From assembly GCF_026191915.1 (NCBI RefSeq), contig NZ_JAIMBY010000016.1:18150-82149 (forward strand): 64,000 bases of DNA, written 5' to 3'. The translations under genes were made by a program, and so were the position numbers. Below are positions 17,191-26,828 of the stretch, piece by piece. Source of the DNA: Acidiphilium sp. PA. GTDB taxonomy: Bacteria; Pseudomonadota; Alphaproteobacteria; Acetobacterales; Acetobacteraceae. The notes under the pieces were generated by a model. It was not told the DNA's origin. It saw only the letters and a list, made by a program, of their open reading frames with translations, and searched no databases. The number at the start of each line of letters is the position of its first letter. Position 1 is the first letter of the stretch.

Positions 17191-19029
17191 TTGTCAGAAC
17201 CGTCATTTACAGCGGCTTGGGTGAAGTTTCTGCGGAACTACGGACCGATTCCTACAAACGACAACATGTACGACGAGTCGATTCAGCGCGCGCTGAAGCG
17301 GCACAAGATCAAACCGATCGTCTTACCCGCGCAATTCCTGGACTTCTTGCTGTCCTCGTTCCGCAGTGAGCGGCCCGTTTCGCAGATCATCACCGGGACC
17401 GCGGGCGACGGGAAAACCTATCATTGCAGGGAAGTGTGGAAAGAGCTCGGTGGAGACGAAGCAACCTGGAATCGGGGGGCCAAGATCCAACGCCTGTCGG
17501 TTGGCGCACGCACGCTCGTCATCGTCAAAGACCTGAGCGAGCTCCGAGATGACGAAAGTGCCGAGCTGATCGAAGCGGTCGCTCGTGACGTCGTCGATCC
17601 CGACGCCTCAACGGTCTATTTGCTGGCCGCCAACCACGGGCAGCTGCTCGAAAAGCTGAAGACCGCGCCAGACACAAGCGAGGTCAGGCGCCTCGCACGC
17701 GTCGTCGAAGACCTGCTGGTGACTGGTGCCAGTGACGATGAGGGCGTCTTCCTCAAACTGAGCGATCTGAGTCGCGCACCCGCGGCTCAGATGACCGCTG
17801 AGATCATCGACGCGATCACCGGGCACGAGGGATGGGCCGGCTGTGACGGTTGCCCCGCGGTGAGCGAGGGCAGCGTCTGTCCCATACTCGAGAATCGGCG
17901 GCGCCTGATCGGTGATGGCGCACACGACCCGTTTCGGCGCCGCCTTACGGCGCTGATCGAGCTCAGTGAGCGCAATGGCGGGCATTTCCCAGTGCGCCAA
18001 CTGCTCGCGCTGATTTCCAATAGCCTCCTCGGTCATCCGGAGGCGCGGGATGGGCTCATGTCTTGTAATGAGGTCCCGGCTATCCAAAAGAGCGGCCGCG
18101 GCGACCAAGCCAGCGTCTATCGAAACATCTTCGGGGAAAATCTGAAGCCCAGTAGGGCCGAAAAGACTGAGTTGTTCAAGAAACTCAATATGTTCGGTAT
18201 CGGCTCAGAAACCAGCAATCGGGTCGACACTCTCCTCGTCTATGGCGCCGATGATCCGGCCTACAAGGAGGCCTACGAGCGACTGGTGCTGCGCGACGCG
18301 ATGTACGGCGCGACGCCTTTTTACACCCAAGGTCAACGCGCCTATCTCGAGGGCGGCGAAGGCGCCGATCGCGCCCAATTCCTAACCGCGCTGAAATCCC
18401 AAAGGCAGCGCCTATTTTTCACAATGCCCGACGACCAGATTGGCGCCTATGACCTTTGGGATCTGACTGTTTTTCGCTACGCCGGCCTCTATCTCGATGT
18501 GGCCGCAAAGCTCCGCGCGGCACAGCCGCTCCCACGCGGGGCCCTAGCAATGATCGTCCGGGGTCTCAACCGGGTCTTCACCGGCATGCTGGTGCAGAAC
18601 CAGGATGAACTCGTCCTCGCCACCTCGGGAAGCTATTCGCAGTCCAAGCGCAGCCCGCTGCTCGATGAGTTGATCTCGGTGCCGCGCCAGGGCGGGGAGG
18701 AGGTCACTCTCGTCCCAAACCCGAAGGGTGGTTTCGATATCGCGGTGCGTCTGTATCGCTCGGAGACGACCGCGCCGGTCAGCCTTGAGCTGTCACCCAC
18801 CCGGTTTGAGTTTTTGGGCCGCGTCGCGGAAGGTGCCCTGCCGAGCAGCTTCTCCCTTGAGTGCCACGAGGACCTGCTGGCGTTCAAAGCGCGCCTATTG
18901 CGAGAAACTGAAAATCGCCGTCGGCTGGACGGCGACGAACAGGGCGCCGCAGGCGAGTTGGTTTTGCGCTTTATCGAATTGAGCAGTGACGGCCGGGCGA
19001 CTCCACGGCGCGTGATGGTAAGGGCATGA
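17191..19029 (+). CDS. sspF: SspF/DptF-like ATPase of phosphorothioate-based defence
   Basis: 612 residues starting at TTG behind GGGGGAAA; no in-frame ATG lies close upstream. The P-loop GTAGDGKT is at residues 69-76. A cysteine cluster (C-D-G-C, then V-C-P) near residues 211-225 may bind metal, as in DptF proteins. It is the first of three overlapping genes (F, G, H) and belongs to the DptF/SspF family of restriction subunits in DNA phosphorothioation loci. The distinction between Dpt and Ssp naming follows the partner modification genes here, which are of the SspABCD type. The biochemical role of this subunit is not settled. Confidence 0.8.
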   Translation: MSEPSFTAAWVKFLRNYGPIPTNDNMYDESIQRALKRHKIKPIVLPAQFLDFLLSSFRSERPVSQIITGTAGDGKTYHCREVWKELGGDEATWNRGAKIQRLSVGARTLVIVKDLSELRDDESAELIEAVARDVVDPDASTVYLLAANHGQLLEKLKTAPDTSEVRRLARVVEDLLVTGASDDEGVFLKLSDLSRAPAAQMTAEIIDAITGHEGWAGCDGCPAVSEGSVCPILENRRRLIGDGAHDPFRRRLTALIELSERNGGHFPVRQLLALISNSLLGHPEARDGLMSCNEVPAIQKSGRGDQASVYRNIFGENLKPSRAEKTELFKKLNMFGIGSETSNRVDTLLVYGADDPAYKEAYERLVLRDAMYGATPFYTQGQRAYLEGGEGADRAQFLTALKSQRQRLFFTMPDDQIGAYDLWDLTVFRYAGLYLDVAAKLRAAQPLPRGALAMIVRGLNRVFTGMLVQNQDELVLATSGSYSQSKRSPLLDELISVPRQGGEEVTLVPNPKGGFDIAVRLYRSETTAPVSLELSPTRFEFLGRVAEGALPSSFSLECHEDLLAFKARLLRETENRRRLDGDEQGAAGELVLRFIELSSDGRATPRRVMVRA

Positions 19030-20576
19030 CGATGGAGATCCTCGACCGCCCTGCCCAATTTGAAGATCGCACCGGGCCGACGATCTGGGTCGACGAGGCT
19101 ATCTGGGGCCATCGTCTTCACGACGAGCAGTCGCCCTGGCTGACCTTCCTCGAGTTCCTCACGGTGCTGCTGGCGGAGCACGGCGCCGGGCGCGCCTTGC
19201 AGGAGGCCTCGCTCAACAGCCTCAGCTATAGGCCGCAGACACAGCTGAAGCTACGCAACCTGGTGTTCAATAACCCGCACATCATGACTGTTCTGGCGGA
19301 GGACAGGGCTGATGAGCTGGCCTGGGCGGTCTGGCTCGAAAAGATGGCTCAGTCGGCGGGCGGATTGGAGTCGACTGATTTCACCTATTTGCGAGAGCGC
19401 TTCGAGACCTTCCAGGACTTCGCCGCAGTCATCAACTTTCTCCAGGGTTCGGCGATCGAGGGCGACAGCAACAAGCGCTGGAGCTCGAAGTTCGTCTTCC
19501 CGTTTGGCCCGCACGCCCTCTATGAGGATGTTAGCGTGAGCCCAAAAGGCGGCGTGTCGACCGATCGCCGCTTCTTCGCCCGCACCGGTGAGGTGCTTTA
19601 CTTGATGCTGTGTCGCAGCCAGCGCGCATCGGAACTACGGCAGCTGTTGGTCAGCCGGTTCCTGCAAAACCCGGCGCCCTACGACGGCATGGCGCAGGCG
19701 CTGCAAGGTGAGCCCCAATTCTCCAAGGCGGAGCGGGGCGGAGCGTTCCTGCCGTGCTCGACACACCCCGTGTTCGACCGGCTGGCGGACGACTGGCTGG
19801 CGATCCTCTCGCTCCCGATCCCCGCCTATGATGCGATCCCCCACCTCGTCGCGATCACGGGCTTGAACCTGATTCTCTATCAGCTGGACCGCGCTCGCGA
19901 GGTGCTGGGCCGCGAGCCCAGCACCCTCGTCTGCGAGATTGTGGCTCCCAAGAAGTCGGTCGTGCGGGACCTCTCGGCGGACTCCTATCAAGCCAACAAC
20001 GCCCTGCCGCAACAGGCCCTCGAACGCTTCATCCGTTCGACCACTCAGACGGCCCAATGGGGTGCGGCGCTGGCTTCCGATGACGCTGCCCTGGAGGCCG
20101 CGGAAATCCTGCAACAGGCATTCGATTGGCCCGACCCTGATGATCCTGACGAAGCAACTGGATCGCCCCAAGACCTCATCGACAGTTTGGTCGACAAAGC
20201 GGTTGTCCGCCACAAACAGCACGTAGGCAAAATCCACATGACCTGGGCGCGGGCCATCGGCCTGTCGTCCCGGCGATCGAGCCGGCGGGTGCGCTATGCG
20301 CCGACGGATCGCCTCCTCAAGACGTTGGTGGTCACCTGCGTTCCTCGCCGCTTGGAGTTCAAGGACTTCCTGGCGCTGCTTGCGGACCGATATGGGTTGA
20401 TCATCGGCGACCATCAGGCGCAGGCCTTCATCGCCAGCGGCGACGCGGACCAAGAGGATTTCTCGGACAACGCCCGGCGGCTAGAGGAACGTCTCGCCAG
20501 TTTGGGTCTGCTGAAGCGGCTGTCGGACTCCTGCGCCTATGTCGAGAACCCCTTCCAGCGGGCGGAGGCGGCGTGA
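19026..20576 (+). CDS. sspG: SspG/DptG-like subunit
   Basis: 516 residues, start overlapping the sspF stop by 4 bases. No nucleotide-binding or nuclease motif is visible. The sequence is mostly helical with an acidic stretch DPDDPDEA near residue 375. DptG/SspG proteins are poorly conserved linkers between the F and H subunits. The assignment relies mainly on its position between clear F- and H-type genes and on length. It ends in a GTGA overlap with the next gene, so stoichiometric translation of all three is likely. Confidence 0.7.
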   Translation: MTMEILDRPAQFEDRTGPTIWVDEAIWGHRLHDEQSPWLTFLEFLTVLLAEHGAGRALQEASLNSLSYRPQTQLKLRNLVFNNPHIMTVLAEDRADELAWAVWLEKMAQSAGGLESTDFTYLRERFETFQDFAAVINFLQGSAIEGDSNKRWSSKFVFPFGPHALYEDVSVSPKGGVSTDRRFFARTGEVLYLMLCRSQRASELRQLLVSRFLQNPAPYDGMAQALQGEPQFSKAERGGAFLPCSTHPVFDRLADDWLAILSLPIPAYDAIPHLVAITGLNLILYQLDRAREVLGREPSTLVCEIVAPKKSVVRDLSADSYQANNALPQQALERFIRSTTQTAQWGAALASDDAALEAAEILQQAFDWPDPDDPDEATGSPQDLIDSLVDKAVVRHKQHVGKIHMTWARAIGLSSRRSSRRVRYAPTDRLLKTLVVTCVPRRLEFKDFLALLADRYGLIIGDHQAQAFIASGDADQEDFSDNARRLEERLASLGLLKRLSDSCAYVENPFQRAEAA

Positions 20577-23500
20577 AACCTTCCGACCTGATCGGCGCCG
20601 CGGGCGCCACGTCATTGCGGCAGCGCCTGCAGGCGCTAAGCGATGACGACGGCGTTGCACGCTTCTTGTTGGATCGCCTGACGGGTGATCAGGTTGCGGC
20701 GATCACGGCAGCATTGCTGCTGGACCCCGACACTGAAGCGCTGCTGAAGATCGCCATACCGAGATCCCTAGTGGAGGGTCATGGCCTGCCGGAAAGCGTC
20801 GTCACCGACGACCGAACCGTTGCCGTTCGCAACGCCGAGTGTGACCGACCCGCGCTGCTGCTTGCGAACACGGACGATGACCAAGGCGCATCGCTGCAGG
20901 ACGTCACCCTCATCGGGGCCAAGCAACTCACCGAAGATTCCGCGCCCTGGGTCGAAGCCGCCAGCGCGGGCTTAGGTCTGCCCGACAATCAGCTCGTCGC
21001 CTGGCGTACGGCCCTGCGGGGCCTCAACGAAGCCGATGATTGGACGCTGCATCAGATCTCCCACTACGTTGCGCTTACGCGAGAACGCATCGCGAATGAG
21101 TCAAAGCCCGTCCAGGAAGCCCTTGGATGGGCGTTGCCCGCGCTCCATCTGCCCCGTGATAGTGGCTATTTCCGGGGGCTGAGAGACAAGGATCTCGACC
21201 AGCCGCGCCGCTGGAAACGTCTCTACGGAAAGCTGGTTTCCGACCGCAAGCCGTTGTTGGCGAAGCAGCGCCCAAACCGGCAGGTGATCGAGGCCGATGA
21301 GCTGCAGTCACAGTACGAGCAGGCGCGCGAGGATATCGATCCGCGCGGCCACGAGGCCATCGAAGCCTTCATCGTCGCGCCCCCCGGATGGAGTCCCGCG
21401 GCCGAAGCGCTCTCGCAGTTCGAATGGGAAATCGACAGCGTCCTGCTACTATTTTCCGGTTTGAAGCTCAAGAAGACGACCCTTCCGGAAGAAACCGCCA
21501 TCTTCTTCGAATTCGAGATGCCGGGGCGCCTCAGCGAGGCCGATTCCGAGTATCTCAAGGTCCTGAAAACACGATCTTTGAAGGAGACCCGCGACGACGA
21601 CCGCGAGTTCTTCGAAGCCCATCGCGACGACCTGGCTCAGGACAAACCGCTGCGGGCCAAATGGGAACGCTTCATTTTCGGGCGCCCCATCGAATGCACG
21701 GATTTCTCCGAAGGCCTGCTCCTGGCGATCGAACGTCTGTTTGGTCAGGTCAATCCGACTGACTCCAGGCGCAATCTGACGATCAAGTCCGCGCGTCGAA
21801 CCATGGGCCAATGGCTGGATATCAACGCTGATATCGGGCTCGCCTTCGGTCTGAGATACCGGGGCCTTCCGGCCCTTATGGGCAAGGCCATCACCTGGGA
21901 CGTTCCCCACCTCTTCGAATACGAGGCGCTGCTCGATCGAGCGAAGAAGCGAAAGAAGTATCGCCGCAACGAGTCGGTCTCCAGAGCCAGCCTGCAGATC
22001 AAGTTCGACATCGCCCTCGCGGTGGGCTCGGGGCCGGGTGCGGAGCGCGCAGTGGTGCAGCTCGTGTGGATGGGTCAGCCGAACGCGATCGGTCTTGAAT
22101 TGCCGAAAGATCTGGGCCGGTTGCTCGGGCGTCCGCTGCTGCGCACCAACGTGGCGCGCCTGCCCGTCAGTCGAAAGGGCGCCCTGCAGTCGGTCTCGCT
22201 CGCGGACGTGGCCACGCTGCAGCCAGCTTTCGGCCAGGATGCGGGGTCGCTCATTCCGCGGACCAATGTCGGTGAGGATGTCGGCAAGCTCATTCCTCGC
22301 CGGCTGAAAGAGGCCAAGCAGAGCGGTCGCCTCACCGCTGACGCCGTCGACGCCCTCGCCGTCGTCTGGGCGGCCTTCGCGAGCGCCTACTCGGACGCCT
22401 TGAAGGCTTGGCAGACCTCCGGTTACGGCTCGCCGATCTTGCTCCAACAGGCCGATGCCTATGGCGCGCTGCTGCGTTGCCTATCCACCCAGGCCGGGGG
22501 TGATATCAACCGACGCGATCTTTGGGAGCCAGTGCTTGGGCTTGGCACGGTCATGATCACTGGTGCGGCGCCGTCCGCGATCGTCGCGCCGTGGCATCCC
22601 ATGCGGCTGGCGGCAACGGCGGTGAAGATGCGGTCCATCGGGGGGCTGGCGGACTACCTACTGTCTGACAATGACGTCAACTTCGGCGACTCCCGGCTTT
22701 TCTTTTCCGACCTCCGCGAGGAGCTGGCGCACCCGCTCTATCCGGAGATCGCCGTCGGTTACGACGGCGCCGAACCGGTCCTGCTGGCCGAAACTAGCAC
22801 GACGAACGACTACAGTCTGTTCGAGCGTCCGGTGCGCGATCCGTCAGAGGCGGGCACGGACGTGGATCCGGGCGAGGCCGCCCGCCAAATCCGCAGCCTC
22901 CTCGAACGCTACTTGGATTTGCAGCCGCATGAGGGCTCGAACCTCAGCATCATGCTCTACAATTGCGACGCCGCTGGCCTGCCGCTCGCCGCGGTCAATG
23001 CGCTGAGCACGGTCCAGGACGAGGATGAAGTCCACTGCAACGTGCTCGTCCGCCATCGCGACCGCACGAAGCTCGGCCGCGTCTACACCGAGTTGCTCGA
23101 ACGCTCTGAGGGCGACCCCGACGCTATTGTCGTCAGCGAGACCTCTCGCAATTTCATGTCGAAGCTTCGGATCGGCGTCATGCTCGACAGCGGCCGCGCG
23201 CCGAAGGATTCGACCGGCCGCGAGATCGACGTGGCGTTCCTGCATGACGTTGTCTCGCGCCAAGCCAAGGTCCAATGGTTCTCGGTCCCGGCGAGCGACC
23301 ACAATCCCTCGCTGCTTGAACATGTTCCAGCACGATGGTCCTATCGCCGAGTGACGGCCGAAGACGAGCTGAAGGCCACTAGCTATCTCACCTGTCCACG
23401 GCAGCCGGAGGCTGGGTGGGCCTATGTCGATGCGGTCGCCGGCGTCATCCGGCGCCAGTCTCACGGCGCTGGCGAACACTACTTGCCGGCCCGACAGATT

Positions 23501-25975
23501 TCCTTTCAGGACCATGGTCTGAAATCGATGTTCGACGAGGTCCACGGCCTCGCCGAATGGGTCGCGACCTACGACGATCTGCTCGACAAGCGCCAGTTGG
23601 CAGCGCAGGGAATCAACGTCATCCGCTACCGCCGGCAGCGGACGCATGGTCGCAACATGGTCGTTTCATCCACGTCCGAGCTGAGGATGCTCCACGTCCT
23701 GGTGCGTCGCCGTCTGTCCGAGCTCTCCCTGGCCTTGTCGGACGACCGTTTGTCCGCCCTGGCCCGGCGGATGATTGACGAGGCCGCGGCGATCTCTGGC
23801 GATATCGTCCTTCGGGCGGCCAAACGGGGCGTCTCGGCCGGCGAGCTGATCGGGCTGGTGCTCAGCCGGGCTTTGGTGGCCGAGGAGCTGGGCGCGAGCG
23901 CGACCGTCGCGTGGTTCCTGCTGGATGACTATGCCGAGTGGCTCGGCCAGCGCGAGGAGGGCATCGCCGACATTCTGGCCCTGAGCGTTGGCGCGGACTA
24001 CACTGGCGCCCCGCAGCTGCGCGCCGTCGTCACCGAGGCCAAGTACGTCGACGCCTCCGGGCTGGCCGAGGCCACGCGAAAATCCCGCCAGCAGCTGCGC
24101 CACACCGTCAGCCGCGTCGATGACGCCCTGTTCGGCGATCCGGGCCGCCTCGACCGCGACTTGTGGCTCTCACGGATCGCCGACCTCCTGCTCGACGGCA
24201 CGGCGGCGCTCGGTCAGTCCGCACTGCTCGAACGGGTGCGCGATGGCATTCGCCAGGGCTCCGTCGCCATTGATTTGCGGGGCTATTCCCACATCTTCAC
24301 CTCCGGTCCGGCCGATGACGGCAGCTCCCTTGGGGAGCAGGATCCGATCACCGATATCGCCAGCGGGCTCCAGGAGATCTTCACCCGGGAAGGCCTGCGG
24401 CAATTGATCAAGGCCTACGAGGCCGGCGGGTCCCTCATGGCGACGCGAGGCGCGCTGGGGGGCGAGCATCCTTGGAACAAGCCCAGCTACCGCAGCCCCG
24501 CGCCGCGGGTGGATTGGACCAAGTCCATCGAAGCCAAACCCAAGGCCGCGCTTCCGACCAAGACCATCGTGCACAACTATGATGAGGACGACGACGGCGC
24601 CGACGACGCCAAACCCCCCGCACCTCCGCAACCTCGTCCCGCCCCGGAGGGGGCAATTGCAGCGGAGCGCCCGGCCTCTCCGCCACCGGCTCCCCCGCCT
24701 GCGCCGCTCGACGCTCAGGTCTCGCCCGAGATTGCAACCGACACAGCGGCGCTGGACGGCCCGCCGCGACCCGATGTCGAGGCTGCGCCGAGCGGGCTGT
24801 CCCTTGAGGATCTGATCCAGGCCAAGGCGGCGCGATCCCGGGAGGATTCGGCGGAGGAGCAAGCTTGGCTGGAATCGACCGCACAAAAGCTTCGCAGTGC
24901 CCTGCTCGGATATTCACTACAGGCCAAGATCGTCGGCACGCGGCTCACCCCCAACGCCGCCCTCGTCCGCTTCATGGGCAGCGACCGGCTTCGAGTGGAA
25001 GACATTGAGGCGCGGCAGTCGGCCCTGCTGACGACCCACGGTCTGCGGCTCATTTCGATTTCACCACTGCCCGGCGAGATCGTCGTCGGTGTCGCGAGAC
25101 CGCAGCGCCAGGTCGTGTCGCTCTGGGACGTGTGGGCGAAACGGGCGCTCAATCGCAACGCTGCCGGCGTCAACACCTCCTTCGTCCTGGGGCTGAAGGA
25201 GCTAGACGGTGAGATCCTCTATCTCAACCTCGGTGGCGCTTTCGCCGGCGGCCAGCCCCATGAACCGCACACCCTGATCGCGGGCGCCACGGGGAGCGGC
25301 AAGTCGGTGCTGATCCAAGCCCTACTCCTCGATATCGCGGCGACCAATCCCAGCGACCTGACTCACATCCACCTCATCGACCCGAAAATGGGCGTCGATT
25401 ACGCCGCCGTGGAGCGGCTGCCGCATTTGCAGGGTGGCGTGATTGTCGATCAGACACGCGCCACGGAGGTGATGGAGGGTCTCGTTGCGGAGATGGAGCG
25501 CCGCTACGAGCTGTTTCGCCTGCACGGCGCCCGGGATATTCGGGCCTTCAACACCAAGGCGGACCGGTCCAAACGCCTTCCGCTGATTTTCCTCGTCCAC
25601 GACGAGTTCGCCGAGTGGATGCTCACTGAGGACTACAAGGAGGCGGTGACGGCCAATGTCTCCCGGCTCGGGGTCAAGGCGCGCGCGGCCGGCATCCACT
25701 TGATCTTCGCCGCGCAAAGACCCGACGCCAACGTCATGCCCATGCAGCTGCGTGACAATCTCGGCAACCGCCTGATCCTCAAGGTCGCCAGCGTGGGGAC
25801 CTCGGAAATCGCGCTGGGCGTAAAGGGGGCGGAGCAACTGCTGGGACTGGGCCACCTGGCCGCGCGTCTGAGCGGCGAGCCTAGCATCATCTACGCCCAA
25901 GCGCCGTTCCTCTCCGACGACGACATCGACCGCGTCGTCGATGCAATTATCGCGGGCGACGCCGAAGCCGGCTAA
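20573..25975 (+). CDS. sspH: SspH/DptH-like giant translocase with predicted PD-(D/E)xK nuclease site
   Basis: 1800 residues from a GTG overlapping the sspG stop. The C-terminal 330 residues are an FtsK/HerA-type motor: Walker A GATGSGKS at about residues 1571-1578, a Walker B-like segment LIFLVHDEFAEW, and the GIHLIFAAQRP segment. A Pro-rich linker (about residues 1345-1420) precedes it. Further upstream, D1133 in IADILAL and E1155-A-K1157 in VVTEAKY have the spacing of a PD-(D/E)xK nuclease core. The protein is thus likely the DNA-translocating and cutting subunit of the restriction complex. It converges on sspD with only 16 bases between the stop codons. Confidence 0.85.
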   Translation: MKPSDLIGAAGATSLRQRLQALSDDDGVARFLLDRLTGDQVAAITAALLLDPDTEALLKIAIPRSLVEGHGLPESVVTDDRTVAVRNAECDRPALLLANTDDDQGASLQDVTLIGAKQLTEDSAPWVEAASAGLGLPDNQLVAWRTALRGLNEADDWTLHQISHYVALTRERIANESKPVQEALGWALPALHLPRDSGYFRGLRDKDLDQPRRWKRLYGKLVSDRKPLLAKQRPNRQVIEADELQSQYEQAREDIDPRGHEAIEAFIVAPPGWSPAAEALSQFEWEIDSVLLLFSGLKLKKTTLPEETAIFFEFEMPGRLSEADSEYLKVLKTRSLKETRDDDREFFEAHRDDLAQDKPLRAKWERFIFGRPIECTDFSEGLLLAIERLFGQVNPTDSRRNLTIKSARRTMGQWLDINADIGLAFGLRYRGLPALMGKAITWDVPHLFEYEALLDRAKKRKKYRRNESVSRASLQIKFDIALAVGSGPGAERAVVQLVWMGQPNAIGLELPKDLGRLLGRPLLRTNVARLPVSRKGALQSVSLADVATLQPAFGQDAGSLIPRTNVGEDVGKLIPRRLKEAKQSGRLTADAVDALAVVWAAFASAYSDALKAWQTSGYGSPILLQQADAYGALLRCLSTQAGGDINRRDLWEPVLGLGTVMITGAAPSAIVAPWHPMRLAATAVKMRSIGGLADYLLSDNDVNFGDSRLFFSDLREELAHPLYPEIAVGYDGAEPVLLAETSTTNDYSLFERPVRDPSEAGTDVDPGEAARQIRSLLERYLDLQPHEGSNLSIMLYNCDAAGLPLAAVNALSTVQDEDEVHCNVLVRHRDRTKLGRVYTELLERSEGDPDAIVVSETSRNFMSKLRIGVMLDSGRAPKDSTGREIDVAFLHDVVSRQAKVQWFSVPASDHNPSLLEHVPARWSYRRVTAEDELKATSYLTCPRQPEAGWAYVDAVAGVIRRQSHGAGEHYLPARQISFQDHGLKSMFDEVHGLAEWVATYDDLLDKRQLAAQGINVIRYRRQRTHGRNMVVSSTSELRMLHVLVRRRLSELSLALSDDRLSALARRMIDEAAAISGDIVLRAAKRGVSAGELIGLVLSRALVAEELGASATVAWFLLDDYAEWLGQREEGIADILALSVGADYTGAPQLRAVVTEAKYVDASGLAEATRKSRQQLRHTVSRVDDALFGDPGRLDRDLWLSRIADLLLDGTAALGQSALLERVRDGIRQGSVAIDLRGYSHIFTSGPADDGSSLGEQDPITDIASGLQEIFTREGLRQLIKAYEAGGSLMATRGALGGEHPWNKPSYRSPAPRVDWTKSIEAKPKAALPTKTIVHNYDEDDDGADDAKPPAPPQPRPAPEGAIAAERPASPPPAPPPAPLDAQVSPEIATDTAALDGPPRPDVEAAPSGLSLEDLIQAKAARSREDSAEEQAWLESTAQKLRSALLGYSLQAKIVGTRLTPNAALVRFMGSDRLRVEDIEARQSALLTTHGLRLISISPLPGEIVVGVARPQRQVVSLWDVWAKRALNRNAAGVNTSFVLGLKELDGEILYLNLGGAFAGGQPHEPHTLIAGATGSGKSVLIQALLLDIAATNPSDLTHIHLIDPKMGVDYAAVERLPHLQGGVIVDQTRATEVMEGLVAEMERRYELFRLHGARDIRAFNTKADRSKRLPLIFLVHDEFAEWMLTEDYKEAVTANVSRLGVKARAAGIHLIFAAQRPDANVMPMQLRDNLGNRLILKVASVGTSEIALGVKGAEQLLGLGHLAARLSGEPSIIYAQAPFLSDDDIDRVVDAIIAGDAEAG

Positions 25976-25991
25976 ACCGCGACCGCGGGGC

Positions 25992-26828
25992 CTACTTGTG
26001 GCAGATCACACAGCCGCCTTCCGCCTCGTCGATGCCATAGACGTCATCGACGGTCTCGGCGGATCGGGCCGACAGGGGGTTGACCCGCCGGTTTCGGCGC
26101 AGCCGTTCGCGGCGCTTGTCGTAGTCGCTCTTGATCTGCGCGACCCGCGAGGGCACTACCAGATCGTTCAGGCTTTCGCCCTGGCTCCAAGTGAAGGGCG
26201 AGCCGTCCTTGAGGGCGGTCTTCTCGTACTCGATCGCCTCCGCGTAGCGGTCGGGATGATGCTCGGCCAAGCGGACCCATTCGATCTTTTGCTGGAAGAA
26301 GCAAAAGGTGCATCCCGAGCGCGAGCGCCAAGAGTAGTAGCCCGGCTCTCCCACATCGGCCTGGTCAAGGATCTCGATCACGCCGGCGCGGTCGATGCCG
26401 GCTTCGCGAAGGGGCAGGTGGACCTGCATGTTCGCGTGCGTGGCCTGATAGCCTTCGCGGGTCGGTTCATCGGACCGGATCGCGACGTAGGAATGGACCA
26501 CGACGCCGGCGTCTAGGTCGTTCCGGAGCCAATGTTCCAGCGGTCGCAACTTGAGTTGGCGCGTGCACCAGCGCGTCCGCGGCGACGGCAGAAAGTTGCG
26601 ATACTCCGCCAGCCAGAAGTCAAAATCGCGGTCCGGATTGAGCCGCAAGATCGGGCGGCCCAGGAAGCCCTCGAGCTTGTCGAGGAACTCGTAGACTTCC
26701 GGCAGCTCCTTGCCCGTGTCGGTGAAAAAATATTCGATCGGGAGGTTTGGGAAGTGCTGGCGCATGTAGATGGCCAGCGCCGCGCTGTCCCTGCCGCCGG
26801 ACAGGCCGAGAATATGGCGCTCGGTCAT
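25992..26828 (-). CDS. sspD: SspD, PAPS-reductase-like sulfur-transfer enzyme
   Basis: 278 residues with the PP-loop SGGRDS at about residues 10-15, which binds and adenylates substrate in this family. Five cysteines fit an iron-sulfur cluster or sulfur-relay role: RWCTR near 87, GCTFC near 173 and CVIC at the end. The family includes DndC and SspD, which activate DNA-backbone phosphate for sulfur insertion. The start overlaps the sspC stop by ATGA and it is the last gene of the - strand operon. Its order after sspC matches the published Ssp loci. Confidence 0.88.
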   Translation of the reverse strand: MTERHILGLSGGRDSAALAIYMRQHFPNLPIEYFFTDTGKELPEVYEFLDKLEGFLGRPILRLNPDRDFDFWLAEYRNFLPSPRTRWCTRQLKLRPLEHWLRNDLDAGVVVHSYVAIRSDEPTREGYQATHANMQVHLPLREAGIDRAGVIEILDQADVGEPGYYSWRSRSGCTFCFFQQKIEWVRLAEHHPDRYAEAIEYEKTALKDGSPFTWSQGESLNDLVVPSRVAQIKSDYDKRRERLRRNRRVNPLSARSAETVDDVYGIDEAEGGCVICHK

